7,117 bases of DNA from an uncultured Acidimicrobiaceae bacterium. GTDB lineage: Bacteria; Actinomycetota; Acidimicrobiia; Acidimicrobiales; Microtrichaceae. Location of the stretch: positions 1-7,117 of the forward strand of contig CALMLJ010000081.1 in assembly GCA_937868025.1 (NCBI GenBank), written 5' to 3'. Shown piece by piece: positions 6,266 through 7,117 of this stretch. Position numbers and translations under genes: made by a program. Position 1 is the first letter of the stretch; every line of letters begins with the position of its first letter. The notes beneath the pieces were generated by a model that saw only the letters and a list, made by a program, of their open reading frames with translations, did not search any database and had not been told where the DNA came from.

Positions 6266-7117
6266 GTGACGACCCTCGCGGAACGCCTCGGCTACGCGGC
6301 CGACGACCGGCTGCTCATCATCAATTGCGACGACCTCGGCATGAGCCATGCCGCCAACGAGGGCTGCTTCTCGGCGCTTCGTGACGGCATCGCGACGAGC
6401 GCGACGCTCATGGTGCCGTGTCCCTGGGCGAGGGCAGCGGTTGCCGAGTCCGACGGCGAGGACATCGGGGTCCATCTCACGCTGAACTCCGAGTACGACC
6501 GGTACCGGTGGGGGCCCATCACCCACGGCCCGTCGCTGCTCGACGGCGACGGCGGCTTCCCGCGGACGGTCGAGGACTCGTGGGACCACGCCGACCTCGA
6601 CGAGGCGCGTCGCGAGTGCCGCGCTCAGATCGAACGGGCGATGTTGTGGGGGCTCGACGTGACCCACCTCGACAGCCACATGGGCACACTCCAACTGCGT
6701 CCCGAGTTCTTCGACATCTACCTCGACATGGCCATCGAGTTCTCCCTTCCGCTGCGCATGGCGGGGGCGTCCGCCGAGCACACCGCCGGGTTCCCGTTCC
6801 GTCAGCTCGCCGCCGACGAAGGGGTCCTGTTCCCCGACTCGTTCGTGTATGTCGGCGGCGTCGGCTCTCGCGAGACCATCGAGTCGGTCGCAACGTCGCT
6901 TCGTCCCGGAGTGACCGAGGTCTACGTGCACCCGGCGGTCGACACGCCCGAGCTGCGCGCCATCGCCGACACGTGGGCAGAGCGGGTGGACGACCTCGAC
7001 CTCGTCGCCGCCGGCGGTCCGCTGGCAGCGACCTTGGCCGAGCAGGGTGTGGCGCTGATCGGTTGGCGGGAGATCCGTGACCTGATGCGCTCGGGCCCGG
7101 TCGGCCGTACCGCCTGA
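6266..7117 (+). CDS. YdjC/ChbG-family carbohydrate deacetylase
   Basis: Metal-dependent deacetylase removing N-acetyl groups from amino-sugar oligosaccharides (chito-oligosaccharides for E. coli ChbG); the substrate here is unknown. The protein is 283 aa, within the family range, and complete, with its TGA ending the window. LLIINCDDLGMSHAANEG places the catalytic/metal aspartate at D23 (with D22). IGVHLTLNSE gives metal ligand H70, and THLDSHMGTLQLRPEF gives H134 and H138. VYVHPAVD (H222) and the C-terminal IGWREIRDL match the family's CHPA and WRD-like ends. The usual histidine run after LDSH is replaced by MGT, which suggests a sub-branch rather than a ChbG orthologue. There is no signal peptide, so it acts in the cytosol. 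The GTG at 6266 must be the start: it is the first possible start after the ppk2 stop in this frame, and the next ATG lies beyond the NCDD motif. Confidence 0.88.
   Translation: MTTLAERLGYAADDRLLIINCDDLGMSHAANEGCFSALRDGIATSATLMVPCPWARAAVAESDGEDIGVHLTLNSEYDRYRWGPITHGPSLLDGDGGFPRTVEDSWDHADLDEARRECRAQIERAMLWGLDVTHLDSHMGTLQLRPEFFDIYLDMAIEFSLPLRMAGASAEHTAGFPFRQLAADEGVLFPDSFVYVGGVGSRETIESVATSLRPGVTEVYVHPAVDTPELRAIADTWAERVDDLDLVAAGGPLAATLAEQGVALIGWREIRDLMRSGPVGRTA

Noticed and set aside
4853..6931. 692-codon open frame on the minus strand across mca, ppk2 and the deacetylase gene
   Set aside because: It is antisense to three genes with clear family motifs, and its translation is low-complexity, rich in R, V, E and H. 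Stop-free antisense frames are expected at this GC content.

Overview
The window is GC-rich and densely coded. It carries six recognisable protein genes and no RNA gene, insertion sequence or CRISPR array that I could find. The host looks like a high-GC actinobacterium. The main reason is an intact mycothiol S-conjugate amidase (Mca) gene, because mycothiol is an actinobacterial thiol. Start sites without a Shine-Dalgarno sequence that sit 6 nt behind a TANNNT -10 box fit the leaderless genes common in that phylum. The mix of a PhoU/TrkA_C protein, a Cys-Trp-type lipoprotein head and a DHA2 transporter makes a deep branch such as Acidimicrobiia plausible, but that is inference from memory of such genomes.

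Left part (1-2741): the 3' portion of a 14-TM DHA2-type MFS exporter (+, cut by the window start) converges on a lipoprotein with a GH43-like five-bladed beta-propeller hydrolase domain (-). The 161-nt gap between them holds a near-perfect 22-bp-arm hairpin and a second 8-bp GC hairpin, both probable terminators.

Middle (2742-2906): a short divergent promoter region between the lipoprotein and the rightward gene group. No gap in the window exceeds 300 bases.

Right part (2907-7117): four genes on the + strand with short gaps (58, 70 and 33 nt). They encode an internally duplicated PhoU-TrkA_C-PhoU-TrkA_C regulator, Mca, a class I-like polyphosphate kinase 2 with a long N-terminal extension, and a YdjC/ChbG-type carbohydrate deacetylase whose stop codon ends the window. 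They may form one transcription unit with an extra internal promoter before the last gene. The products suggest ion or phosphate-linked regulation, thiol detoxification, polyphosphate/nucleotide energetics and amino-sugar trimming. I do not see one pathway that needs all four.

The most interesting points are the identical 9-nt promoter/start motif on two separate genes, the two-fold PhoU/TrkA_C protein with no transporter beside it, a 25-codon reading frame joined by ATGA overlaps to both mca and ppk2, and a duplicated stop-codon region after the PhoU/TrkA_C gene. I do not see a clear new defence, mobile or biosynthetic system.
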